From positions 1 to 64,000 of the forward strand of contig NZ_BIMB01000028.1 of NCBI RefSeq assembly GCF_004000865.1: DNA of 64,000 nucleotides, given 5' to 3'. Positions 8,575 through 17,298 of this stretch are shown here, piece by piece (position 1 is the first letter of the stretch; each line of letters starts with the position of its first letter). Under the pieces are notes generated by a model that had not been told where the DNA came from, did not search any database, and saw nothing but the letters and a program-made list of their open reading frames with translations. The stretch is from Paenibacillus elgii NBRC 100335. Lineage in GTDB: Bacteria > Bacillota > Bacilli > Paenibacillales > NBRC-103111. Made by a program: the position numbers and the translations under genes.

Positions 8575-9251
8575 TCGCCCTTCACCTCTAGCTTGTATCC
8601 CAAGCCGCGCACCGTTGTGATGACAAAATCGTCCGTCACCGGAGAAAACCGCTCCCGCAGCCGTTTCACATGAACGTCGATGGTCCGGCTGTCGCCTTCG
8701 AAGTCGGGGCCCCAGATGAGCTGCACCAGCTGCTCCCGGGTAAAAATACGCCCCGGATAGCTGGCCAGCTGGCACAGCAGCTCGAATTCTTTGAGCGGGA
8801 GCGTCATCGTCCGGCCGCCGACCCGGATCTCGTAGCTGCTGCGATCAATGACCGTCCCGTTTAACCGGATTTTCGCCGACGACACCATCTGGTACCGCCG
8901 CAGCAGCGCCTTGATCCGAAACAGCAGCTCCTTTGGCTCGAACGGCTTCACGACGTAATCGTCGGTTCCCGACAAGAAGCCTTTTTCCTTGTCCTCGACT
9001 TCGCCTTTGGCCGTCAGGAGAATGACGGGAATGTCATAGTGCCCGCGAATATCGTGGCACAGCTCCCAGCCGTCCTTGCCGGGCATCATAATGTCTACGA
9101 CCGCCAGATGGATCTGTTCGCGCTCCATCAGCTCCGCGGCGGCCAGCCCATTGTCCGCTTCGTAGACGACATAGCCTTCCCGGCTTAGAAAAAAGCGGAG
9201 CAGCTCGCGAATATGCGCGTCGTCATCCGCCACCAATATATGTACTCTCAA
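8571..9251 (-). CDS. hssR: OmpR-family response regulator HssR-like
   Basis: A 226-residue regulator with a receiver domain (about 3-115; acidic pocket Asp9/Asp10, phospho-acceptor Asp53 in VVDIMMPG) and a winged-helix DNA-binding domain (about 128-222). Segments such as SGTDDYVVKPFEPKELLFRI, LLRRY, FTREQL and ETVRGLGYK-like ends align by recall with Staphylococcus HssR. It is translationally coupled to the kinase gene. The ligand is not proven by sequence. The cognate-looking direct repeat lies at 7165-7184. No copy was found directly upstream of hssR itself. Confidence 0.85.
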   Translation of the reverse strand: MRVHILVADDDAHIRELLRFFLSREGYVVYEADNGLAAAELMEREQIHLAVVDIMMPGKDGWELCHDIRGHYDIPVILLTAKGEVEDKEKGFLSGTDDYVVKPFEPKELLFRIKALLRRYQMVSSAKIRLNGTVIDRSSYEIRVGGRTMTLPLKEFELLCQLASYPGRIFTREQLVQLIWGPDFEGDSRTIDVHVKRLRERFSPVTDDFVITTVRGLGYKLEVKGE

Positions 9252-9482
9252 GTCGATTCACCTGCCGATGGGAAATACGTTCCGTCAATCCGCCAATGGC
9301 TGCGAATCGTTTGACGGATCGTTTCACTCTCATCATGCCCGATTTGCCTTCCGTTTTCAAACGCGTGGAGAAGAGCGATGACTGAGGGTATAGATTTGAC
9401 GCCGTTTCCTCTGCGCTGCTTATGATTTCGTTTTTGTTATCACAGTTACAATCTCATGATGAATATAATGAATGGACAATAC

Positions 9483-9493
9483 AGGAGGGAGGG
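9483..9493 (+). promoter_or_regulatory. Ribosome site that decides a TTG start
   Basis: AGGAGGGAGGG ends 8 nt before a TTG at 9502. An in-frame ATG at 9472 has no ribosome site, so the TTG is the better start for the ThiF-like gene. Confidence 0.7.
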
Positions 9494-9501
9494 TTCGAGG
9501 C

Positions 9502-11151
9502 TTGGCTCCTTCTATAAATCCAAAAGTGCAAGAAAATACGTTTCTTTCCCCTTTCCAGTCTGCACGTCAGGTCAAAATTTTGGCGGTCGGTTCCGGATCG
9601 TTTCTGCTCTCGTTAGTTACAGCTTTGTTCGAATCCGGATTATCCAAGTTCGACGTTTTGCTTACAGACTCCGCGGCTGCCCATCGGCAGCGGCTTGCGG
9701 AATGCGTTGAGCAAGCCCGTGCGGCGCATCCCGAAGCCTCGGCAAAGGAGATCGACTTTCCGAAAAACGCGGAGAGTCCGTGGAGGGAGACGGTTCGGCC
9801 GTACGATGCCGTCTTGTTTGTTTCCCAGAAAAGCCGTATCGAAGAACTTCAAGTTCTTCATGCGGCTTGCAGGGAAGAGAAGAAAGCGTTTCTTCCCGCC
9901 ATCCGTGCGGGGCAAGTGGGTTTGGCGGGTCCGTTGGTACATCCGGATTCGGAGGGGTGTTGGGAATCGTCCTGGCGGCGCATTCATCAATGCGCTCTTA
10001 TTAAGGATGCTCACTCGCAACCTTTTTCTTCCGAGGCTGGGGCGTTGCTCGCGAATGTGATCGCATTTGATTTGGCAAAAGCGGTTACTGGAGCGGCCAA
10101 ACCGGAATTGAAGGATCAAATTTTTTGTCTTGATCTGCGGACGTTGGAAGGAAGCTATTATTCGTTTATCCCCCATCCGCTTGTTACCGGACATCGTCCC
10201 ATAAAACAGATTCAAAATCTGCATGAACAAATCGGACGGAGCACGGGCAGGAATGCATCGAACGGGCTGTTTTCTTTCTTCAGCGGATTGACATCGGCGG
10301 TATCGGGGATTTTTCACACTTGGGAGGAGGGAGAACAGGGGCAGCTTCCGCTTTTCCAGTGCCTTGTTCAGCCGGTTGACCCGCTATCGGATGGTCCGGC
10401 TGACCTGCTCCCTGAAATGGCGTGTGCGGGTTTTACTCATGGCGAGGCCCGGCGGGAAGCGGGATTGTCCGGGATCGAAGCGTATGTCTCAAGATTGGCA
10501 ACCCGAGCTCTTACGACTCCCGCCTCGAATCAAAGCTCTGATTACCATAAAATCGGACCGCAGGAACATGTGGGAATCGGAGCAGGGGAAACGATCGATG
10601 AAGCCGTTTGCCGCGGTTTGCAACAATGGCTGGAGGAAGATTTGGCAAGGCAGGTATCGGCAGGTCAGAAGCCTTCCGTTATTCCGGCGAAGCTTGGCGA
10701 AATGGAGGATGAGCGCTGCCGATATTACTTGCAGGCATTAACCGAAATGCAAGGAACACCGGTGATTGGGCTGGGCGAGGAACGCTTCGGTTTTCCTGTG
10801 TTCTGGGTCGGCGCTAACGGCTGTTGGTACGGTTGTGCGGGCTTGAATACGACATGGGCCCTGCGGCTGTCGCTGCAGCGGGCATTGTTGAGAGCGCAAA
10901 ACGAGTCCACTAGTCTCGTTGCGCAAGGGGTAGAGGCCCCTTCCGTACATTTGGAAGAAAAGGCTTCGTCGAGCCTTGTGATTCCAACGGGGGAAAGAAG
11001 CGCGCAAGCGGAGATTCTACAGCTTTCTCTGCAGGCTTTGAAACGGAACCGTAAGCGGCTTTTGATCTTCGACATGGCGATGGAACCGTTTTTGAGAGAG
11101 GGGCTGGGCGGGGTCGTTGGCGTGCTTGTACGAGAGGAGGATGCCCTGTGA
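9502..11151 (+). CDS. ThiF-like thiazole-containing peptide (TOMM) maturation protein
   Basis: A 549-residue protein that I recognise as the 'putative thiazole-containing bacteriocin maturation protein' type, an E1/ThiF-like partner of azoline-forming cyclodehydratases. The start APSINPKVQENTFLSP and the Rossmann-like stretch VKILAVGSGSFLLSLV match that family's opening. The remaining sequence is diverged, and no zinc CxxC pairs are seen. It would present or bind the precursor peptide for the YcaO enzyme encoded immediately downstream; the two genes overlap by 4 bp. Low-GC-free codon use and spacing look native to the window. The alternative start is ATG 9472. Confidence 0.75.
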   Translation: MAPSINPKVQENTFLSPFQSARQVKILAVGSGSFLLSLVTALFESGLSKFDVLLTDSAAAHRQRLAECVEQARAAHPEASAKEIDFPKNAESPWRETVRPYDAVLFVSQKSRIEELQVLHAACREEKKAFLPAIRAGQVGLAGPLVHPDSEGCWESSWRRIHQCALIKDAHSQPFSSEAGALLANVIAFDLAKAVTGAAKPELKDQIFCLDLRTLEGSYYSFIPHPLVTGHRPIKQIQNLHEQIGRSTGRNASNGLFSFFSGLTSAVSGIFHTWEEGEQGQLPLFQCLVQPVDPLSDGPADLLPEMACAGFTHGEARREAGLSGIEAYVSRLATRALTTPASNQSSDYHKIGPQEHVGIGAGETIDEAVCRGLQQWLEEDLARQVSAGQKPSVIPAKLGEMEDERCRYYLQALTEMQGTPVIGLGEERFGFPVFWVGANGCWYGCAGLNTTWALRLSLQRALLRAQNESTSLVAQGVEAPSVHLEEKASSSLVIPTGERSAQAEILQLSLQALKRNRKRLLIFDMAMEPFLREGLGGVVGVLVREEDAL

Positions 11152-13091
11152 AAAAGCTTATTACAGTAATTGGAGAGGGGCTGCTCTCCGACTTCGTATA
11201 CAGAGAATTGGTTAACCAATACGAGATCATTCGCCTGGCCCGCTTCGATGAAGACGTACCGCAAACGGCGCAATTGGCTTTGTTGCTGTACGATGACTGG
11301 CGTCCTTCCGAGTATCGGATGGCCGAAGAGGTTCTGCAAAGCTCCGGCCTCCCTTGGCTAGGCGGTTTTATTTCGTATGACAAGGGCATCGTGGGGCCGT
11401 TGGTACGCCCGGGTATACCCGGATGTGCCCAGTGTGCGGTGAGCAGGAGACAAATGGCCGGACACGGCAGCGAGGCCATCCCGGAACGGCTGAAACTTCT
11501 CCTGCAGGGGGAAAAGCCGAGCGGCGCGCCGGTTTCGCGTCTGGCGCTCTTCCAGATGGCGTGCCTGATTGCGGCGGAAGCGCGGAAAGTACTGCGGGGG
11601 AGGGAGTCCCTCTTGGAAGGCCGGATATTCTTAATCGATCTGAAAACGTTGAAGAGCTCGCTCCACTCTTTTCTTCCCGACCCGTTCTGTGAGATTTGCG
11701 GCCGGCTGCCCGATGATTCTTCCGAGGCGGCCCGCATCTTATTGCGGCCGAATCTGAAGACAGACGCCAACCGTTACCGTTGCAGATCGTTGGAGGAATT
11801 GAAAGAAGTATTGACCATCCATTACCTGGATGACCGAACCGGCTTGCTGAACGGGAAAACGGCCAATCTCGAATCGGCATTCGCTAATGTGATGGTAAAT
11901 CTTCCGGTGTTGATCGGAAAAGATATATTGTCAGCCGGCCGGACTCATTCTTATGCAGAAAGCGAGCGTACCGCGATTCTGGAGGGCTTGGAACGGTATT
12001 GCGGCATGCTGCCCCGCGGCAAACGGACCGTAGTGCACGACAATTACCGCAAATTGGCGGAGCAAGCGCTTGACCCTGTTACGGTCGGAGTCCATACGGA
12101 GGAGCAGTATGCGCTGCCGGATTTTCCGCTCAAGCCGTTTGATCCCGACCGTCCGATCGATTGGGTATGGGGCTATTCGTTTTTGCAAGAACGCCCCATT
12201 CTGGTTCCGGAATCACTTGCTTATTACTGCGTGGATACCGGAGATCGTTATGTTATTGAAACCTCCAATGGCTGCGCCCTGGGCGGGAGCTTGGAAGAAG
12301 CCATTTTATACGGTATTTTGGAAGTGGCGGAACGTGATTCGTTCCTGATGACCTGGTACGCGCGCCTGCCTATCCCGCGCCTTGATCCTTATTCCGCTGG
12401 AGACAGAGAATTGCGGCTCATGATTGACCGTTTGCGGGCAGTAGCCGGATACGATATATATTTGTTTAATTCGACGATGGAGAGCGGGATTCCGAGCATT
12501 TGGGCGCTGGCGAAAAACAGGAACCCAACGGGAGCAAATGTCTTCTGCGCGGCTGCAGCTCATTTGGACCCGTTACGGGCTGCTAAAAGCGCGATTCATG
12601 AGCTGGACGGCCTGATACATTACTTGGGCACAACCTTTGAGACGAACCGCGAAGAGATCATCCGAATGTACAGCGATCCTTCCTTGGTGACGGAGATGGA
12701 GGATCATCCCCTGCTGTACTGTGCGCCTCAAGCCGAGGAACGCCTGCGTTTTTTGCTGGATGAGCATCGTCCGCTCCGAACATTCGACGAAGAATTCGAG
12801 CGAAAGACGGGGCATGCGGATTTAACCGACGATTTGAAGGATATTTTGCAAAAGTTACGGCACTTGAATCTTGATGTCATTGTTATCGACCAGTCAACGC
12901 CGGAAACGGTACGAAACGGATTGTATTGCGCGAAAGTATTGATTCCGGGTATGCTGCCGATGACGTTCGGACATAACTTTACTCGCTTGGCAGGCCTTGA
13001 AAGAGTATTGAAGGTGCCGAAGGAACTCGGATATACCAAGCAATTGTTATCGATTGGACAGCTCAATCCGCACCCGCATCCGTTTCATTAG
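11148..13091 (+). CDS. TOMM leader-binding/YcaO cyclodehydratase fusion
   Basis: A 647-residue fusion. The N-terminal part (about 1-205) is an E1-like leader-peptide-binding domain with a tetracysteine zinc site: Cys93, Cys96, Cys181 and Cys184. The C-terminal part (about 225-647) is a YcaO domain that activates peptide amides with ATP to form thiazolines or oxazolines. ATP/Mg-binding motifs are present (SYAESERTAILEGLER, 268-283; SLEEAILYGILEVAERD, 381-397), and the protein ends in a histidine/proline-rich NPHPHPFH tail comparable with the PxPxP ends of YcaO enzymes. It overlaps the ThiF-like gene. No precursor peptide, SagB-type dehydrogenase or dedicated exporter is encoded beside it. Confidence 0.88.
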   Translation: MKKLITVIGEGLLSDFVYRELVNQYEIIRLARFDEDVPQTAQLALLLYDDWRPSEYRMAEEVLQSSGLPWLGGFISYDKGIVGPLVRPGIPGCAQCAVSRRQMAGHGSEAIPERLKLLLQGEKPSGAPVSRLALFQMACLIAAEARKVLRGRESLLEGRIFLIDLKTLKSSLHSFLPDPFCEICGRLPDDSSEAARILLRPNLKTDANRYRCRSLEELKEVLTIHYLDDRTGLLNGKTANLESAFANVMVNLPVLIGKDILSAGRTHSYAESERTAILEGLERYCGMLPRGKRTVVHDNYRKLAEQALDPVTVGVHTEEQYALPDFPLKPFDPDRPIDWVWGYSFLQERPILVPESLAYYCVDTGDRYVIETSNGCALGGSLEEAILYGILEVAERDSFLMTWYARLPIPRLDPYSAGDRELRLMIDRLRAVAGYDIYLFNSTMESGIPSIWALAKNRNPTGANVFCAAAAHLDPLRAAKSAIHELDGLIHYLGTTFETNREEIIRMYSDPSLVTEMEDHPLLYCAPQAEERLRFLLDEHRPLRTFDEEFERKTGHADLTDDLKDILQKLRHLNLDVIVIDQSTPETVRNGLYCAKVLIPGMLPMTFGHNFTRLAGLERVLKVPKELGYTKQLLSIGQLNPHPHPFH

Positions 13092-13099
13092 GCCTTCAA

Positions 13100-13222
13100 T
13101 TGAGGACGAAGCACGGGGAGCCGCTTTTGCGAAAATCGTGGATGATTTACCGGAAGGAGCCCTTGCATATTTCGTTGATTAAAGCGTTTGTCGACTTTAT
13201 CAAAGAGCTGAAGCTGATGTGA
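13100..13222 (+). pseudogene. C-terminal fragment of a LysR-type regulator
   Basis: About 40 codons directly after the YcaO gene read TKHGEPLLRKSWMIYRKEP and then HISLIKAFVDFIKEL, ending at TGA 13220-13222. A Trp-x-x-x-R-x-x-x-x-S-x-x-x-x-x-F-x-x-F pattern is typical of the last strand and helix of LysR substrate-binding domains. The rest of the gene is absent, so this is a deletion remnant marking a recombination edge of the TOMM gene pair. Confidence 0.5.
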
Positions 13223-13272
13223 TGGAATTTATCGAATTCGATAGAAATTGTTTATGTCTGCTCGATTAAACC

Positions 13273-13312
13273 AAAAAAACGGACCCGGACCAAGCTCATG
13301 GTCCAAGCCCGT
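13273..13312 (-). terminator. Rho-independent terminator of the DHA2 efflux gene
   Basis: On the minus strand, arms ACGGG..TTGGACC and GGTCCGGG..CCGT flank a short loop. A run of seven T follows. Confidence 0.8.
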
Positions 13313-13320
13313 GTATGGTT

Positions 13321-14967
13321 TTACCCGTTCGCCGGCTGCTTGCCGCGGAGTCGGGGCGCCGGTTCGCGGTCCGTTTCCGCAGCTTCCTGCGGCTTCGGCC
13401 CTTGGCCGCCGCTTCCGGTACGTAGCGGAATTTCCTTCAAGAAGAACGTCAGCACAAGCGCGACCACCAGCAGCGCAGTCCCCGCCAAAAACACATTGGC
13501 CAGCGAGTAACTGAGCGCCTCGCGAAGCGAGTCGATCATCTGGCTGAACACCGTCTGCAGCTCCGGCGGCAGGGCTGCCTGAATCTGCGCCAGCTTCGGC
13601 TGATCAAGCAGCATCTGCGGATTGTGGAACGCGGCGAGCTTCTCGGCCACCTTCGGATCAAGCTTGCTCAAGTCGACGCCCCGCCCGCTGGCCAGAATTT
13701 CCTGCAGCTTGTTCGTCATACCCGTCGACATGACCGTTCCCATGACGGCAATACCGATCGTGCCGCCCAAGCTGCGGAACAGCTGCGAGGAAGCCGTGGC
13801 GACGCCAAGATCCTTCGGCGATACGGCATTCTGAACGGTCAAGGAGAAGACCGGCATCCCAAGCCCCAGACCGAAGCCGAACACGACCATGCTGAGCACC
13901 GTCACCGAGATCGTATTCATGTAATGCATGATCATCATTCCGATAACCATAATGGCAAGCCCGATAATCGCAATCCGCTTGTATTTGCCCGTCTTCGTGA
14001 TTAATTGCCCGCTGATCGAGCTGGTGACGACCATGCCGATAGACATCGGCATCGTCACATAACCGGAGTAGGTCGGCGAAATGCCCATCACGCCCTGAAC
14101 GAAGAACGGCGTATACATGAGCGCTCCCATCATCCCGGCGTTCATGATAAACCCGATAACGTTCGAGATCGTCACAATCCCGTTTTTGAATAACGAGAGC
14201 GGCAGCACCGGACTGTTCACTCGGCTCTCGATCCATAGGAAAATAACCAGCGCCGCCAATGTACAGGCAAACAAGCCGATAATTTGCGGCGAGCCCCAGG
14301 CATACTTCGTGCCAGCCCACGAGAACGCGAGCAGCATCGGCACGATCGTCAACGTAAGGAACAGCGAGCCGAAATAATCGATCGATTCCGCCGGCTTGCG
14401 CTCCACCTTCGGGAACATCGTCAGAATCATGATGAAAGCGACAATACCGAGAGGCAGGAAAATCCAAAATACCCAGTGCCACTCCAAATGATCGACGATA
14501 TAGCCGCCAAGCGCAGGACCGACGACACTTGCGAACCCGAACACCGACATCATGATCCCGGACCATTTCCCGCGCTCGCGGGGAGCGAACAAGTCGCCGA
14601 CGGCAGTAAATGCCGTTGCCATGATGATCCCGGCGCCCAGCCCCTGAATACCGCGGTACGTAATCAGTTGAAAAATATCCGCAGACGTCCCTGCCATAAG
14701 GGCGCCAATCATAAATAAGACGATCCCCGTAAGAATAAACGGCTTCCGCCCGTAAATATCGGACAGCTTGCCGACCAGCACCGTCGCGATTGTCGAGGTA
14801 AGCAAATAAATCGTGATGACCCATGTATAGTAGTCCATCCCGCCAAGCTTGGCGATAATCCGCGGCAGAGCCGTTCCGACGATCGTCTGGTTAATGGCCG
14901 AAAAGAACATCGCCGCGATAATGGCGATCATAATCGTGATTTTGCGTTTATACGATAAATGTTCCAC
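13321..14967 (-). CDS. DHA2-family (EmrB/QacA) drug:H+ antiporter
   Basis: A 548-residue major-facilitator protein with about 14 membrane helices. DHA2 signatures include AALPR-like TIVGTALPRI in helix 1, GKLSDIYGRKP (motif A) and GPALGGYIVDHLEWHWVFWI (motif C followed by the conserved W-R/W-F region). These pumps export cationic or amphipathic drugs. The gene is 9 bp downstream of a MarR-type repressor gene on the same strand, the usual two-gene arrangement of an inducible efflux pump. Confidence 0.88.
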   Translation of the reverse strand: MEHLSYKRKITIMIAIIAAMFFSAINQTIVGTALPRIIAKLGGMDYYTWVITIYLLTSTIATVLVGKLSDIYGRKPFILTGIVLFMIGALMAGTSADIFQLITYRGIQGLGAGIIMATAFTAVGDLFAPRERGKWSGIMMSVFGFASVVGPALGGYIVDHLEWHWVFWIFLPLGIVAFIMILTMFPKVERKPAESIDYFGSLFLTLTIVPMLLAFSWAGTKYAWGSPQIIGLFACTLAALVIFLWIESRVNSPVLPLSLFKNGIVTISNVIGFIMNAGMMGALMYTPFFVQGVMGISPTYSGYVTMPMSIGMVVTSSISGQLITKTGKYKRIAIIGLAIMVIGMMIMHYMNTISVTVLSMVVFGFGLGLGMPVFSLTVQNAVSPKDLGVATASSQLFRSLGGTIGIAVMGTVMSTGMTNKLQEILASGRGVDLSKLDPKVAEKLAAFHNPQMLLDQPKLAQIQAALPPELQTVFSQMIDSLREALSYSLANVFLAGTALLVVALVLTFFLKEIPLRTGSGGQGPKPQEAAETDREPAPRLRGKQPANG

Positions 14968-14976
14968 GTTACCTTC

Positions 14977-15417
14977 TTACTCCTCTCCCAAATGTTCCAT
15001 GTTGTTCAGCATCCGGTTAAAGAATCGGAGATGCTCCCGGATCTCCTCCTCCGACAAACCGGCGAACAACGATTCGACCAGCTCCGTCTGCTGCTCTCCG
15101 AGCTGCCTTAGCTCGCTCAAGCCCCGTTCCGTTATTTCCAAATAAACAACCCGCCGGTCGTCTTCCCCTCGATACCGCTTAGCATACCCCTTCTCTACCA
15201 ATTTATCGGCCTTGGCGGTAATCGCCCCGGATGTCAGCTCCAGCGCTTCAGCCAAGTCGGATACCTTTTGCGGCCCTCCGCGCAGCTGCCGGAGCACCAT
15301 AAACTGGGCCATCGAAAGCGATTTGTCGATATGCCGGCTCCACAGGTACGACATTTCTTTGACGACCTTCCGGAACGTGCGGGCCAGTTCGGTTTTTAAT
15401 TGATGCTCCTCATTCAT
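14977..15417 (-). CDS. MarR-family transcriptional regulator
   Basis: A 146-residue winged-helix regulator. The central region about 40-105 (LSMAQFMVLRQL, KVSDLAEALELTSGAITAKADKLVEKGYAKR, then the wing DDRRVVYLEITERG) is typical of MarR. The chosen ATG at 15417 has GAGAGGAG 8 nt upstream; the in-frame GTG at 15426 is less well placed. It probably represses itself and the downstream efflux gene. Confidence 0.88.
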   Translation of the reverse strand: MNEEHQLKTELARTFRKVVKEMSYLWSRHIDKSLSMAQFMVLRQLRGGPQKVSDLAEALELTSGAITAKADKLVEKGYAKRYRGEDDRRVVYLEITERGLSELRQLGEQQTELVESLFAGLSEEEIREHLRFFNRMLNNMEHLGEE

Positions 15418-15693
15418 GAAAATCACTCCTCTCGTGTCAAAAGATGCCTTCCAAAGAAGGTGCTTTCAAAGTAAAACCATTAAATCACAAAATAATTTAC
15501 TAATAAACAATTAAAATATTTACTTATTATACACCAAAGGCAATCGTTTGTGAAATATTTTTGAAGCTGCTGGAAAAATTGGATAACCTTCTCCCCCCTA
15601 CTCCTTCCTTCCTCCCCGAATTAAGGAATAAAAATATCAAATGTAACAAAAATTTTAGAGGTGCGCATTCCAATCCGAGGGAGAGGTAGGACG
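15418..15693. promoter_or_regulatory. AT-rich divergent control region between marR and gerA
   Basis: A 276-bp spacer with no gene. It holds small palindromes on the marR side (CCTTC-CAAA-GAAGG and CTTTCAAAG at about 15449-15475), candidate MarR operators, and an A/T-rich stretch to 15545. A forespore (sigma-G) promoter for gerA would be expected near 15620-15660, but I could not define one with confidence. Confidence 0.4.
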
Positions 15694-17298
15694 ATGCCGT
15701 TATTTTCTCGAATTCGAAACCGAAGTCTTAAGCTTCCCGGCCAGACGTCCGATTCGCCTTCCCATGAGGCTCCTCAAGAGAGCCCCGAGCCTCCCCTGCC
15801 GCTCGATGGCTGCGCTGACCTGGACATCCGTCTTCATTGGTTTCAAGCCCAGCTCGACAATTGCTCCGACGCCGTGTTTCATTCGTTTTCCGCCGGGCCG
15901 GACCAACGATGTGCGCTTATTTACATTCGGGGAATGGTCGAACAAAAAACGTTGGAGGAAAACGTTTTAAACGTCCTGCTGTCTATGCAGGCCGACGATG
16001 CGGCCGCGTTCCGCCGCGATATCCTCGAGCGGAAGCGCTTGCCCATGCCGAACCCGACGGTGACGCTTTCCTTGTCGGAAGGTCTGACGGCCTTATTGGA
16101 CGGCCATGCCCTGCTTCTCATGCAGGACGAGCCCCTGCTGTTGGACTTCGCCGCTACTTACTTCGAGAAGCGGGCGATTGAAGAAGCGCCGAACGAAGCG
16201 TTGATTCGGGGGCCGCGGGAAGCGTTTATCGAGAACTTGGAAGTCAACCTCACGTTGATCCGGAGGCGATTGAAAACGCCGGCGCTGAAGATCGAAACGG
16301 TCAAGGTCGGCGCCCGTACGCAAACGGACGTGGCCTTGCTTTTTTTGCAGGACGTCTGCAAACCGGAGCTTATCGCCGAAGTCAGGCAGCGGCTGGCACA
16401 GATCAAGATCGACGGAGTACTGGGAAGCAGTTATTTGGAGGAACAGATCGAGGACAATCCTTATTCCCCTTTTCCGCAAATGCAGTATACCGAACGTCCC
16501 GATGTCGTCACCGCCGCACTGCTGGAAGGCCGGGTCGCCTTGATCATGGACGGAACGCCCATTGTCGTGCTCGCGCCGGTCTCCCTGTTCATGCTGATGC
16601 AATCGGCCGAAGATTATTATCAGCGTTACATCGCTTCCACCTGGATTCGGTGGATCCGGTTTTTGTTTTTGTACGTTTCGATGCTGCTGCCTTCGACCTA
16701 CGTAGCTGTTACAACCTTTCATCCGGAAATTATCCCATCCCGGCTCTTGATCACCGTCGCTTCGTCCCGGGAGGTGGTGCCTTTTCCGGCGCTGATCGAG
16801 GCGTTCATGATGGAGATTGCCTTCGAAGCGCTTCGGGAAGCCGCGGTCCGTATCCCCAAATCGATCGGCCAAGCCGTTTCGATCATCGGAGCGCTGATCA
16901 TCGGAACGGCTGCGGTTCAAGCGGGAATCGTATCTGCAGCCATGGTCATCATCGTCGCGCTGACAGGCATCGCTTCTTTTATCATCCCGCATTACGACTT
17001 GGGGCTGGCCATCCGGCTGCTGCGTTTTCCGATCATGATTCTGGCCGGGATGTTCGGCTTGTTCGGCATCGCTTGCGGCCTGCTTCTCGTCTATCTGCAT
17101 CTTCTCTCGCTGCGCTCCTTCGGGCTTCCGTATCTTGCTCCGCTGGCTCCCCTTGTGCCGTCGGATCTGAAGGATACGGTGGTCCGGACTTCGTGGCGCA
17201 TGATGAAGTTCAGGCCTTGGCTCATCTCGGCCGGGCGGCCCTCCGAACGAATGAATGTCCGTTCGCGGAAGCCGGAGCAGGAGGGCGGCAACGATTGA
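15694..17298 (+). CDS. gerAA: Spore germination receptor A subunit (GerAA family)
   Basis: A 534-residue GerA-family protein. A soluble N-terminal region (about 1-280) precedes about five to six membrane helices (about 285-500). The ETVKVGARTQTDVALLF-type segment and the RVALIMDGTP and TYVAVTTFHPEIIP motifs are characteristic. Together with the B and C subunits it forms the nutrient receptor in the spore inner membrane. The ATG at 15694 follows GAGAGGTAGG; an in-frame GTG at 15661 lacks a ribosome site. It is first in a four-gene operon in the order A-C-small-B. The germinant is not predictable. Confidence 0.9.
   Translation: MPLFSRIRNRSLKLPGQTSDSPSHEAPQESPEPPLPLDGCADLDIRLHWFQAQLDNCSDAVFHSFSAGPDQRCALIYIRGMVEQKTLEENVLNVLLSMQADDAAAFRRDILERKRLPMPNPTVTLSLSEGLTALLDGHALLLMQDEPLLLDFAATYFEKRAIEEAPNEALIRGPREAFIENLEVNLTLIRRRLKTPALKIETVKVGARTQTDVALLFLQDVCKPELIAEVRQRLAQIKIDGVLGSSYLEEQIEDNPYSPFPQMQYTERPDVVTAALLEGRVALIMDGTPIVVLAPVSLFMLMQSAEDYYQRYIASTWIRWIRFLFLYVSMLLPSTYVAVTTFHPEIIPSRLLITVASSREVVPFPALIEAFMMEIAFEALREAAVRIPKSIGQAVSIIGALIIGTAAVQAGIVSAAMVIIVALTGIASFIIPHYDLGLAIRLLRFPIMILAGMFGLFGIACGLLLVYLHLLSLRSFGLPYLAPLAPLVPSDLKDTVVRTSWRMMKFRPWLISAGRPSERMNVRSRKPEQEGGND

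Noticed and set aside
9252..9501. Possible TOMM precursor peptide upstream of the ThiF-like gene
   Set aside because: The only short frame (ATG near 9379) has no ribosome site and encodes a 15-residue peptide without Cys/Ser/Thr enrichment.
13658..14824. A 388-codon frame inside the DHA2 efflux gene on the same strand
   Set aside because: Out-of-frame with a clear 14-helix transporter; Arg/His/Asp-rich nonsense composition.
16093..17100. A 335-codon antisense frame opposite gerAA
   Set aside because: Shadow frame rich in Asp/Arg/Gln/His with no start context.
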